Origin: Bryum argenteum
Lineage: Eukaryota > Streptophyta > Bryopsida > Bryales > Bryaceae
Direction of reading: 5' to 3'
NCBI GenBank assembly: GCA_037043015.1
Contig: CM073324.1
Coordinates: 24,258,097-24,322,096, forward strand
Length of the DNA stretch: 64,000 nucleotides
Below are positions 32,991 through 44,417 of the stretch, piece by piece. The notes under the pieces are model-generated. The model was not told the origin of the DNA. It ran no database searches and saw only the letters and a list, made by a program, of their open reading frames with translations. Every line of letters begins with the position of its first letter. Positions within the stretch are counted from its first letter, which is position 1. The position numbers and the translations under genes were made by a program.

Positions 32991-34019
32991 ACAGATTTGA
33001 TTTACTGCAACTGGTGCGTACGTTCCTAGCAGAAATGGCCAGAGAGGCACTGTCAATACAATCTCCACACGACCACTTCAACAGGGGGCACTGCTGGGTA
33101 AGCTTGGAAATGGTGATTGCCGAAAAAGCAAGGGAGCTGTGCAGGGAGGCGTAAACAAGAGAGATGTTCAGAGGGGTCAGAACTCAGACGCAAGCGAGCG
33201 TAGCGTGGGTTGTGAGGCAGCTTAATCGAGACGTCGTTGACATGATCCCAGTAAGTTACGGTGACTGGTTGGAAAAAGACCAGTCAGGTATTTCGGTTCA
33301 TTCATGAATCTAGTTACCTTACGTGGGATCTGATGTATATTGAGATCGGTTGTGAGGTTGGACGATGGCGATCCATTGTTATGTATGATTGGTCGTGTTT
33401 TATGTTGCACTCCAATTCCTGCAACTGGCTGGCTGGCCGGGGAGCGAAATGGCTGCGTCGTCGTTGTTATCCGCTTGGAAGTCTCTTTCCGTGTAGCTTC
33501 CTTCGTAGCTTGAAAGTTTCATCCAGAAGAAAGGTTCATCCGCTAGCGTTTGGATGAGGTCGGTAGTGGATGAAAGTGGAACTCTGTAGGTTGGAGAGAG
33601 TATTTACAATAAAGATAGAAGATAGATATTGTGATCATGTTATGATCATATTAGTAAGGTCCCCGTCGTCTCGACGGAGAAGCTCTTTATATGGTACTTT
33701 TAAAAAGGTTTCTCGTGTTTACCATTTCCTCAAACAATACTATATTTATATTTTTATATATGCCTTTTCTTTCTTTTTTTTCTTTTTTTTCTTTTTTCTT
33801 TTTTTTTTAAATATAAATATACATAATCCAAATTACATAAAAGAAGGTAGGTAGGTTGGTAAGTTTGTAGGTTGGTAGGTTGGTACGTTTGTAGGTTGGT
33901 AGGTTGGTACGTTGGTGGGTAGGAAGGATCGCCGTACAATATTTTATTATAGAAGTAGATTATCCTCCATAAATTTCTTATAAATGAAAAGTCAATCTCT
34001 AGGGGACCCTTGAAATTCG
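32991..34019. other. Spacer with simple-sequence runs
   Basis: No supportable gene. Contains a T-rich run (33760-33810) and a GTAGGTTGGT minisatellite of about eight units (33843-33930). Confidence 0.6.
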
Positions 34020-34300
34020 TTGGGTAGACAAAAATATGGGTATCTCTTAGACATTGAACCCTAAATAGGAATCTATTTAGCATAGTGTTCACTAGAAAAG
34101 GATAAGTAATCCCATCAATATTTGGTGTTTTGACGTGTGGGCATAAACATTCAAAAATAGATTGAAAGAATACTCTTGAAGTCATAATAGGTTTGTTTTT
34201 CTTGTTTTTCTGGCAACCTTTACCTAGAAGACCTATTCAACAATTTGAACAGACTGCCATGGAGAAGATATATTAGAAAAACAACACTTATCAAAACTAT
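34020..34300 (-). repeat. Dispersed repeat, copy B (uninterrupted)
   Basis: The reverse complement matches the split copy A at 2217-3185 and runs through both MITE positions without an insert. It is the empty-site reference for those two insertions. Confidence 0.72.
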
Positions 34301-34589
34301 TTTACACTAGATGGAGTTTACAATAGATAGACTAGTTGATATTATCATCATAATCAGGCTCCATTTATCAACAAATATACAGGATTTGACGGAGAACATG
34401 AGAACAGAGAGATTCTGCTCCCAGCAAAATATCATTCGTATACATTTCAATCTTACAATCCCTAATAGTCTAAGTTGCTAGACGTGCTAAATGCAATGAT
34501 TTATTGTATCAATGAGAGACGTTCCTTGAGCAAGAAACCAAAAAAGTAGGATGGAACTATATGACAAAAAGAAGGGTCGTGCCGACAGA

Positions 34590-37500
34590 CTACAAAATTC
34601 GATCAGCTTGCGAGGGTAGCCTTTTGAAGACATTCAAAGGTAGTGAAGGCAACGGGTCTCGGAAGCGCGGGTGCCTAAGAATGTACAAACCCAACAAGAC
34701 GGCTATCACTTGAAACGATGTCACGTACAACACTATTGCTGCTATCAAGCAGAACGTTATAAAAATCCCTGTTGCCCTGCAACACACATTGTCACAAACA
34801 CATTTCTACTATCAACCAACTTGGAAAGTCACATCCCACATGAAAAAATCGCAATATTCTAAGTGTCATATTACCATATCAAAATTGTCAATATGTCATG
34901 ATCAATCATGCTTCGATCATTGCAAAGTGTCATAATCGATCATGCTTCCAAAATGACACCTTCGATGCAGTTATGAAGCACCCATTGATTACTTCTTTGT
35001 AATATTACTATGCTTGTAATATATCACCCTATCTTTTCATTACTTTCTAGCCGCAATTTTACATCTTAGCGAAATTTGGGTTCCATGCAACACTCTTTGA
35101 TATTTACAACTTTGTGTATCACAATCAGTTTTGAAGAGAATAGTCTCAATTAGTTACCTGGGGTCACGCCAGCTCAATAAAGAGTGAAGTTTCTCGCCCA
35201 CACTAGCAAGGTCACCCAGAGCATTTTGAATCCGGCCCGCCACACCACGCAATCGCTCATACCGAAACTTGAGTACCTGCAATCAAAGCATCTTCAGAAT
35301 ACAACCATCCATGCAGCATACTAAATAGCTCCAAAACTGGGGAATCTGTCACATGGGCTCAAACCTCTTGAGCGCGGTCGGCAGGGACGACGTTGAATTC
35401 TTCCTCTAGTTCATCCATGTGGCCGATATACTCCCCTTGCGAAAGCTTGGCGTCCATGAATGCCGGTGTCCGCGCCCGGTACCGGTAGTTCCACGAGCCG
35501 ATGAAAAACAAGTAGAGGAATAATGTCGGTAACAAAAGCTCCGGGTAACATATTAGAACGAAGTACAGGATGTGCACTATAACCGTGGTTGTCGGACTCT
35601 TCCATCTACAAACATCTGAGAACCAGTTCATCGTTGCTAGCACTCCCCTCAACACACCCTGCTCAATCCAACACGATAACCAGTTTCAATTCCGTTAAGA
35701 TGGCAAGATTTAGGAAATATGGCACAGAATTCAGTGAAAAGAGGGGGTGATATATACAACAGGAGTAGTGAAACCACATCATGGAATGTCAAAATGGCAC
35801 TTGGGGTGTTGCTATAATGAGGGGATTGTCTGTACGATCTTTCAGTTGTTTTGTGGGGTGGGGGTTTACCATGATTCGGTAGTAGTTGGCTTTACTTCGG
35901 CGCATGCTCCATCGGTCGTCTTCAGTGCCGAGCATGTAGAGGATGACTTCCTGTCTCAAAGGGGGTTCCATCCGTATCAACCTCAAGGCTACTGTATTCA
36001 TGGCTGCTACTCGAAGTTTCTCCTGGAGCCGGGGATCGAGGGGGTAGAAGAAATGCATTCTTGGCAATTGTGGTTGCAGATAAGCAGACGTTAGATGTAA
36101 CGCCGAGGCAGACGAGAATCTCACTGCGAGCTCTATCTCCCCCATTTTCTTCACCCCATGTGGCGTTACAACTAGTAATGGGTAGGCATTTGTGTACACT
36201 CGGTCAGTCTCGAGTGTCGAGAGCCTGATCCTCACTTTCCCTATCGGTAAGTCTGCCATTGCTTGAGGTGGAGCCCCTGCTACTGCACGCCTGGCACATC
36301 CCATTGAGCAAAAGTAAGTCTAGAGAGAGACTTGCAAGGAGAGAGACTTGCATACCGATTGTCGGGGAAGACACCAATTGTGGTTACAGTGCAAGGATCG
36401 AAGACCATCCCATTTCCATCATGGCATTGTGTGAGCAAAAGAGAGCAAAAGCAAGTCTAGAGAGAGACTTGTATAGAGAGAGACTTGCGTACCGATTGTC
36501 GAAGACGCCAATGGTGATGACAGTGCAAGGATCGAAAACCTCCCAAGTGTACTGCTCGTTCCATCGAGGATTGGAGCTATTGAAAATGGTGCGAGTGCGG
36601 ATCCACTTGGGCCCATACTTGGCAACGCAGTAGGCATCCGTGCTGCCCCGTTTGTCGATTGTCGTCTTCATGGGGAGGAGGTTATTTGCACCATGAATTC
36701 CCACCTCTAAAACGCCCACAGCTGGTCTCCACAGTTGCCTTGCTGTTGCCCTGGTGTCGCTGATGTAGTTTGCGGACTCGTCCATCACATGGTAGCCACC
36801 TTCCCAACAGAGACGAAGATGAAGTCGAGGTTGGAATGGACCCTCTCTCCCTCCTTCCTTGTCCAGCGTATACCACCTAATTCACAAACAACCCAATCAA
36901 AAATCACCCTTTTGCTCATCCGGTCATGCTATGCTATGGCCAAGTTCGTTGTGTTGAAATTTTGACAATAACAGGCCTTTGTTACTTGATTGTGTTAGTT
37001 CCAGATTCTTTTCATGAGAACGGACTCCGCAAAGAAGTCTCAGTTTTACACCATAACTGTGGTTTGAGCACCTTGAGGCCACAGGTCGTCCATCGAAGCG
37101 ACGTTCAAAACTGTTCAGTGGTATGCTTGTAAATGCAAGAACCTCCGCCTGCATGCACACACAGCAATTTAGCCTCATACTTTGGGTATCAAAATAGATG
37201 TTGTCTATTCTCATTTCAAACACCAGCAATATTCTCTGATTCTAATCACATGAAATTTTACGCCTTCATGGGAAATTTCATTTAAATAGCAATGCATTTT
37301 GTCAGAGTCAATTTGTGTGTTTGGTTATGCTTGAATCGAAATGGCACCTTCGATACCACTATGGAACACTCTGTAATAACACTATTCCTGTAATATCGTC
37401 CTCTCATTTTGTTGAATTCTAAGCTTTTGCGGAACAATGCAATTTCAACAAGATTGAGGTATGTCTGAGTACCTTTCCAGGGGCCACAGCTTCTTCAATA

Positions 37501-39535
37501 TAAAGAGAAATCATGTCATCGAAAGGCTCAGCGGCAACAAAGATCAAGTCTTCGTTCCAGAACGGGCTGCCTCCGCGTATTGCACTTCGTGACGTTCGCA
37601 GTGACTGGTAAGGTCGAATATCTGCCCGGACGAACTGCAAGCACCAGATCATTTCCACACCCATCACTGTCTATGCTATGATCTCGAAACATCAAGAGAA
37701 TGCATGAAGCTTAATAGCTTGGCAGCTTACGTACCGGCTCAGACATTGCCCTGTCATCGATATCTTGAGCTTCGATGACATTCACTCGCAAATACCAAAG
37801 CTTCGGCGACAAGTACACTTTGGATTTGAACTGCGCGTGTCCACCCGTGTCCGAGTGCCATGCATCAGGAAAGGCTTCATCTGCCTGAGTGCCCCACCAA
37901 ATTGCCACAAAGATATCACCTGCAAAGAGCGGATCATCTCAGTAAAGTACAAGTGCAAGTCTCTATACAAGTCTCTCTCTCTATACAAGTCTCTCTCTAA
38001 CTAACATGTCAAGATGGTACCTCGCACTCTGCCCTTTCCAGTCTTGGACTCCAAAGTGTACCACGATGGCGCTACTGGGCTCTCCGGCGGCCTCCGAAGC
38101 GGAACCTCTTGCAGTGATAGCATGAATCCTCCAAGGAAGTCATCTTTTGACAATCTGTCCTGTTTCATGCATCATCGCACAACCCTCAATCCTGTTAATA
38201 TGGATCTTATAATTAAGGAATCCTTAAGAAATTATAGACCATAGCAAAGGACCGGATGAATTCAAGTACTTACCGCATCCCATACTGTAACTTCGACGTT
38301 CCCTGCTTGCGTTTTGTCCCTCCCAATTGCGAAATTTTGGTTCCACTCAGGATTTAGAGTGTTCGGAATGATCCTGCTCTCCGCCTTGATAGGACCCAGA
38401 GATATCCTCACATACTGCCATTCAAATCAAAGAGTCAGCAAAACGATGAATGAATCGAGGAAAACTGCAACTGATCATGAGGAGGATCGTTCGGAGAGAC
38501 TGTTGCTTGCTTGTATGCATGCTTACAGGGTCACTGAGTCCGTTGTTATCCTTGCCCATGAGGTTTCGAGCTCGGACCACTCGTATGAAGAGGTACAGCA
38601 TCTCTTCCACCAAGTCATAGTGCTGCCGGTAATCCACAGCCTTGCCTAAATCCGGATTGGTCTCCTTCACAGCAAAATCCTCGGCCGGCACGGTCACCCT
38701 GTCCGCCATGGCTAGTGGCACTCTGTCGGCCTTCGCTTCCTTCTTCGTCTCTACTCTACTCGCACTGCTCTTTTCCGCCTTTGAGGGTTCTCCCAAGTCC
38801 AACCACATTCTCAACCTGCAATTGCAATGATATACATGCCAAATGATCATCACTAGTAGAAAAGAGCATGACGGTTAAGCATATCGAATTTTGATTTGGA
38901 TTGTTGGCATGGCATGGCTTACCCTAAGTCGCCTTTGACGACGGAGAAGAGACCTCGCTTCTGCAGTGGGTACCATCTGGTAGCTTCGGGTCTGGACGGG
39001 ACAGTGGTGATAGGAACATCCACTTTTCCTAAGAAACTACTTCGTCGTCCGGTGCTGCTGCTTTTCCTTTCGTTTTGCACGTTGATCTCTAAATCTCCAG
39101 TCACTCCTCCATCAGGAAACTCCAGTAACTCAAATTCAAACTGCTCACAAACATCTCACTTCAGCTTCTAGCTCACTGACAACCCAATCAAATTGGTGAG
39201 AGAAAACTCCTGATCATGCTGATTAGACACTAAAACCATCATTCATGCTCTTTAGGAGCTTTAAAACAACCCTAACTAGAGCTGAAATATCAGGAACTGC
39301 CTCGAAGTAGCTACGAAGGTTTTGAGTTCTGAGGATCTATGATGTACCTTCTCGTTCCAGGCAGGATTGAGGTCCTTGTGCTTCACTCGAGTCCTCGTTC
39401 GCTGGCCACCGTAATCCAGCTGCACACGAAAGGACAGAATCAGCCAAAGCTTTGAATCGTTCGTGATCGGTCATAGAAATCATCAAACAATGACCAATTC
39501 AAAACACTGACTGACAATCAATATATTCATCTCTT

Positions 39536-39573
<38 letters not shown>

Positions 39574-39690
39574 TTACTTGCTAAAGCGTTGTGTGCATAC
39601 CACGCAGTATGCATTCGTGGTGCCTTGACCGTCTTTCGACATCAGCCCTTTGGCTGCCACCACTTCCACGATCAGCCTCTTCCCTGCCAT
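34590..39690 (-). CDS. Multiple C2 domain and transmembrane protein (MCTP/FTIP/QUIRKY type), 925 aa
   Basis: Fourteen exons (minus): 39601-39690, 39348-39419, 38923-39140, 38527-38815, 38274-38414, 38021-38159, 37735-37919, 37473-37634, 37072-37148, 36493-36876, 35870-36290, 35365-35658, 35158-35276, 34590-34776. All phases close to 926 codons. The start is MAGKRLIVEVVAAKGL, the first strand of C2 domain 1. Further C2 domains begin near residues 190 (LYLFIRVVRARNLMGKD), 355 (LWYLRVNVIEAQDIDD) and 495 (GVLEVGIHGANNLLPM). The C-terminal PRT_C-type region has membrane segments near 745-780 and 868-898 and ends FKRLPSQADRIL, close to the plant MCTP signature. Such proteins tether ER to plasma membrane at plasmodesmata and help move signals between cells. 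Confidence 0.93.
36350..36415 (-). pseudogene. Duplicated partial exon inside an MCTP intron
   Basis: In the intron after exon 10 of the MCTP gene, about 136 bp downstream of the exon's own end, there is a second copy of that end plus its donor site. The real copy encodes VFDPCTVITIGVFDNR|GTACG; the duplicate encodes VFDPCTVTTIGVFPDNR|GTATG with one extra codon. Both are joined to AGAGAGAGACTTG repeats. There is no clear acceptor of its own. Confidence 0.75.
39539..39569. repeat. (TA)n microsatellite, MCTP intron 1
   Basis: About 15 TA units between exons 1 and 2 of the MCTP gene. Confidence 0.95.
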
Positions 39691-40306
39691 CGCCACAGAC
39701 AGCTCGAATCGATCCTCATGCACAAAGAACTCCCCGGACCAGTGCTCGATCGGCTAACTCAGTCCTGTTAGTAGCTGGTGGCGCTTCGGTGTCTGTAAGT
39801 TAGAAATCGAGCTAACAGGCTAATGAGACCACCGAAACTGTGCCATTCTCCGACAATTGGAGGTAAATTGCCCGTGTTCCGGGAACTTTGACCTTCCCCG
39901 GTACTGTAGCTAGCTAGCTTCATGTTTAGCTTTTGAAGTTACTCCTATTTTGTAGAGGTAGCAAGTAATCGCACGAGCAACAGTTCCAATGTGGTCGGTC
40001 CCTGGCTGGAGATTCATATCCCCTGTCGGTCGCTTCATATGCACACGGCTCTCATAGATCAGTAAACTTGGTGGAGATCAGCCTAATTCTGAAGATTTCC
40101 ATACCAAGTAATCCCATCCCCGTCCTAAGATGAATGAAGCCTCCGTCCATCTTGGGATCATATTCTTGCTTCTGGGATATGAACTTTTTTAAATGTGTGC
40201 TTCCAATAACTATACCAGATCTTTATTATGCATGATGAAAACTTCGTTCAATACTTTGGAGGCCTGAAATTTATTGTCTTATCACTTTGTAACTAACTGT
40301 TTGTTA
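39691..40306. other. Upstream region of the MCTP gene
   Basis: No gene. By position it contains the MCTP promoter and leader; no clear TATA box was noted. Confidence 0.4.
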
Positions 40307-40655
40307 CCCCTTAAACACCCAAGGAGCTTTTTTTTCATCAGAATGTGCTTTGTAGCTCTCACTGTACTCAACTTTTCACTTATAATGTCGAACTAATCAC
40401 CTTCTTATAATGCATTCAAAAGGTGAAATTTTACTATACAAAGCGCAATTTGTATGAGTGATTTTGTGGTTTGAAAGGATCGTAGTAGGTAGCTTGGGGT
40501 TATACATAACCTTGTAGGAGGCTCAAAGCTCATCATTGATGGGTTCATTCAAGATGCCCAAGTTCAAAAAGTGCAGTACTCATCATGCCCAAGTCCAAAA
40601 GATGATGGGATCAAATCTTGGGTTGCTCGTTTTACACCTCATGGGCGTTTAAGGG
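40307..40655. mobile_element. TTAA-type (piggyBac-like) MITE, worn, 349 bp
   Basis: Left end GTTA|CCCCTTAAACACCC; right end GGGCGTTTAAGGG|TTAG. The flanks are one base off TTAA on each side. The terminal repeats match over CCCTTAAACGCCC with few changes. Confidence 0.45.
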
Positions 40656-40913
40656 TTAGTTTAGCTGGAAATGGCACTTTCGTTATTTTGAGACTTTTCA
40701 AAATCACGAGTTTCTTTTCAAGATTTGCTTTAACATTCTAGTGATTCCCCGGCGGAGGATGCTCAATGACGGCAAGGATTCATTTCCACGTGTAAGCGGT
40801 TGCACTCGTGAAGATTCTCGCTCTACCGAAAATTCTTTGATAGGTGACATGAAGAGGTTAGAGGGATTCGTCGACCAAGAATCCACGCTAGTCTCAATTT
40901 TCATTGCACAATA

Positions 40914-41270
40914 GAGACATTCGCTAAGTACGACGGACAAGGGACCAAAACACCTAGTTTTGGTCATACAAGGGACCAAACATCAAACTAGGCACCAGAT
41001 TTTTACTCAAAGATCGAGGTGGGGACCAAACTCAAAAATGCATGATTTTGATGGTTTTTCTGAGTTTGGTCCCAGTCCGCAATGTGATGCGCGGAAGACC
41101 AAAGGAGCACGATTGTTGTTCATGTATGTGTGAAGGTCCCTAGTTTACATCTCGTCCAAGTTTGGTGCATTTGGTCCCCACTGCGTTCTACTTTAAGACG
41201 GATATTGAAATCAGGGCACGAGACGGAGACCAAGTGAGGTCCAAACTCAAGACTAATTAGCGGATTTCTC
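40914..41270. mobile_element. TA-flanked MITE, 357 bp (copy 2)
   Basis: Related throughout to 26489-26868. Ends GAGACATTCGCTAAGTA and GAGAAATCCGCTAATTA, flanked by TA on both sides. Confidence 0.65.
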
Positions 41271-42292
41271 TAATAAGTCTCAATTCAATGAAATTGTTCA
41301 TCAGAGGAGACTCCAAAACAATTAGTTTACGAAAGGAGCAATATCTTTTATGCTACACATACCGCTCAATAATAAATGAAGCTACACGTATCCTTACAAC
41401 TCTTCGTCTACTAAGGAATCATTTCAATATGTGGAGGTTTTCTTCCTTCACAAACATCGCACAATCTGGTGGCAAGCTGTTGATGTTTTCCTGTCCATGA
41501 GAGTCCCCACCAAAGTTACTGCATACTAAAAAATTCAGCCACCAAGATTCATCCTTGATTCCATCGACTTTCAAAAACATCTTATCCCTTAAACGCCCAT
41601 GGGGTCTGAATTCTGAAACGGGCAGCCCACATGAAGTTGCCATTCAAGCTTCCAACACTTTCTTGAGTCCAGTAAGTATGGTTAAACGACAAGTGTTTTG
41701 GAGAAGAATCGGCGGCAGCCCTCCCCTTGGAAATGGCCCGCCAGCAGGGAAATCCCCACCTCGGGAACTGCGCTTGCATGCGAAGGGCCGCCACTACCGT
41801 CTAAATTTAAATTTTCTCAACTTGGAATCTTCTCATGAATGCGTGACATTAACGGTCATTGCTACAGTCTAACTAATCTCACAGTAAAGTACTACTACTA
41901 CTGGATAATCACTTTCTTTCATGAGGTATAATACTACTTCCACTCTTGTTCAAAGTTTAGTAACTTGAAATTGTCTTGTTCTTTCTACCCAAATGGAAGT
42001 TACATCCATTGCAAAAGTATGATGCAAGCACCCAGGGCTACAAGAGACTTCCGAGCTACAACTAAACTAGTGTCAGTTCACATTTAATGTTATGGTTTGA
42101 TGATTAGTGTTGTAACACTCTGGTGTTGTGTGACAATTGGTGTTAAGATTTGCACTTTAACGTTTGTAACACAAACGAACAACTCTTGTGTATTGACTAC
42201 GGTAGTCCTCCTGCAAAATGAAGAAGATTCCATCTCCTTTCTACTGAGCCTGGGTATTGGAGGAGCAAGTTTGCTACTAAGATTGTACTTTA
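41271..42292. other. AT-rich spacer
   Basis: No gene supportable. A lone TTAT|CCCTTAAACGCCC end at about 41582-41598 resembles the TTAA-type MITE terminus but has no partner that I can see. Confidence 0.4.
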
Positions 42293-43043
42293 CCCCTAAA
42301 CGTCCTTGCGATCGTTTTGATGCATGTTGAATGAGGTGCAGAAACTTTGAGGAGTCATAACTTCTACCACTAAAAATAAAATCTAATTTAAGTCCATTCC
42401 AAGAACTAAAGTCAAAATCTAACAATGGATGAAGTAGATATAGCTCCTAAAACTTCATCCTTTTTTCACTTTTTTCATTGAAGAAACATTATGGCAATTT
42501 CAATACTAAACTCATTCAAATCAAAAAGCTTCCAACTATAAAGTTGTTAGGATCCATCTTAAGATCATACATATGTAAACTTTGAGGAGTCATGACATGA
42601 TTGAAGGTGTTTCAAAGATTAGACGAAGGTTTGAATGCAAGATATGTAGTTCTGAACTACTTTTCCCTTCGTAATGTTTCTGGCAATTTTCACGACTGCA
42701 AGGTTACTAATTACTATAACCGCCAATGAATTTTTTTGATGCATTTTTTTTGTACAAGTTTATATTCAGACAATAACTTTCTAGTTGGTGACTAATTGAT
42801 TTCAATTGGTTTGTCTGTAGAATTTCACTCCAAAATGAAAATGATGAAATTTCATAGTTTTTTTAAATTTTAGTACTAGTACGTTCTGATCCCACAATCT
42901 TTGAAGGTTCATGCCTTAAAATTTGGTCCACATGATTTATAATTAATCTACTAAAAGTTCGTAGTTGAAATCTGAATAAGTTACCTTCACTTTTGTCTAC
43001 AAAACTTTTTTTTTAAATGTGTGTTTTTGGCTAAAAATAGGGG
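42293..43043 (-). mobile_element. TTAA-type (piggyBac-like) element, about 750 bp, inverted copy
   Basis: The interior matches 57812-58738 in the opposite orientation (e.g. GATATAGCTCCT followed by TTTTTCACTT and TTTCATTGA). Ends TTTA|CCCCTAAACG and TAGGGG|ATAA are worn. Confidence 0.45.
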
Positions 43044-44240
43044 ATAAACCTGAAATTAGAGTTCTTGAATTCTGTCGAGTAGCTGATTTAATACATGTTT
43101 CTAGCCTTTGATATTCAGTAAACTAACAAGTATAATTAGGCTCCTGCTAATGCAATTACTATTTCATTATGAACTATCTTGGAGCTTGGATTTACTACTC
43201 CCGAAGTAGAATGTTAAGTTGCCTTGTTCACCTACTATAGTTTTATGGTAGGAGCAGGTCCCAATGCTAACTTTATACGGTGTAAAGAATTAAAAATATG
43301 AGAAAGGAGAACAATAAATAGGAGATACACTAATTTATATAAACATTTTATGAGATTTTATTGTTAGTCAATATTTTTACTCTCCGACCAATGGTAAAAA
43401 TGGGGATCCTTCCATACGACTTTGAATCAATACTCTTGGTATTTTTTATCTTTTTCATCAAAAGTAAAAGCTTATAGCATTTTTGAATCTTGTAAATATC
43501 TAACACTTATCCTCCTATTTGGTGTACGGGTATGTTAAAAGAATGTTTGTAGTTACCAGGAATATGTACGTATCCTGTGAAAAGATGTTAAACATCTAAG
43601 GGGGAATGATGGTTCAATACAAATAAAATTGGTCAATTACTACAAGTAGGGGTTAAGTTATTTTAGCTTTAATTGAGAATAAATTTAGGGGTGGGGAGTA
43701 TATGGTCAACATCAAACCTTGAGTATCATTTTCTTGTTTGAAAGGGTAGATATCACATTCAAGGTTTTATGACTATGGGTGTAGTCATGTTGTATGGATC
43801 AACTAAGAGTAAATGATTGAAAATATTATTATTGATAATCATCTTCACTCTAGTCATGTTATGATACTTTGTGGTCACATATTACATGTTATTATGACTA
43901 TTTGTGATGACATTTGATTACATACCGTCAAAACTTGATTATAAAATGATAGTCATATTTTCAATTACTTACTCGTAGTTGCTTTTTCACTGTGCCCATA
44001 GTCATACAACCTTAAATTTGTTGTAGTGTATGTTTCTTCTCACAACATTCCCAACAAGCGCATTTTTTTGGGGATACAATGTTGGTAAAAGAGTTCTTCT
44101 TGTTGTTGGAGTATTGAGCATGATAGAACTCAATTGAAATTATGAGAAGCCTAGAGGAGAAGTTGAGGATGTTACACACACAAGCATCCCTTCTTGTGAA
44201 GGTTGCAGTGACACTCAAGGTTGACTGAGTAAATCACATA
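43044..44240. other. AT-rich spacer
   Basis: I see no gene, RNA or clear repeat here. Confidence 0.4.
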
Positions 44241-44417
44241 CTTCCTCCCTCTCAAAAAAACACCATGAATTGCTAAAATTGGTTGATTCTTCTGATGGTC
44301 TAGATTACTCATTGATAGAGTTTGGATGGTCTGGATTACTCATCAATATTAAATGTTGGTATTATTGTGAGATAGGTGTTTGAACCAAATCATGGTGTTT
44401 TCTAGAGACGGAGGGAG
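44241..44417. mobile_element. Stowaway MITE, 177 bp
   Basis: The terminal inverted repeats carry the Stowaway signature: left CTTCCTCCCTCTC, right (reverse complement) CTCCCTCCGTCTC, both continuing into AAAACACCATGA. TA flanks both ends (44239-44240 and 44418-44419). Confidence 0.88.

Noticed and set aside
33570-33854. ORF with poly-Phe tail
   Set aside because: Produced by the T-rich run.
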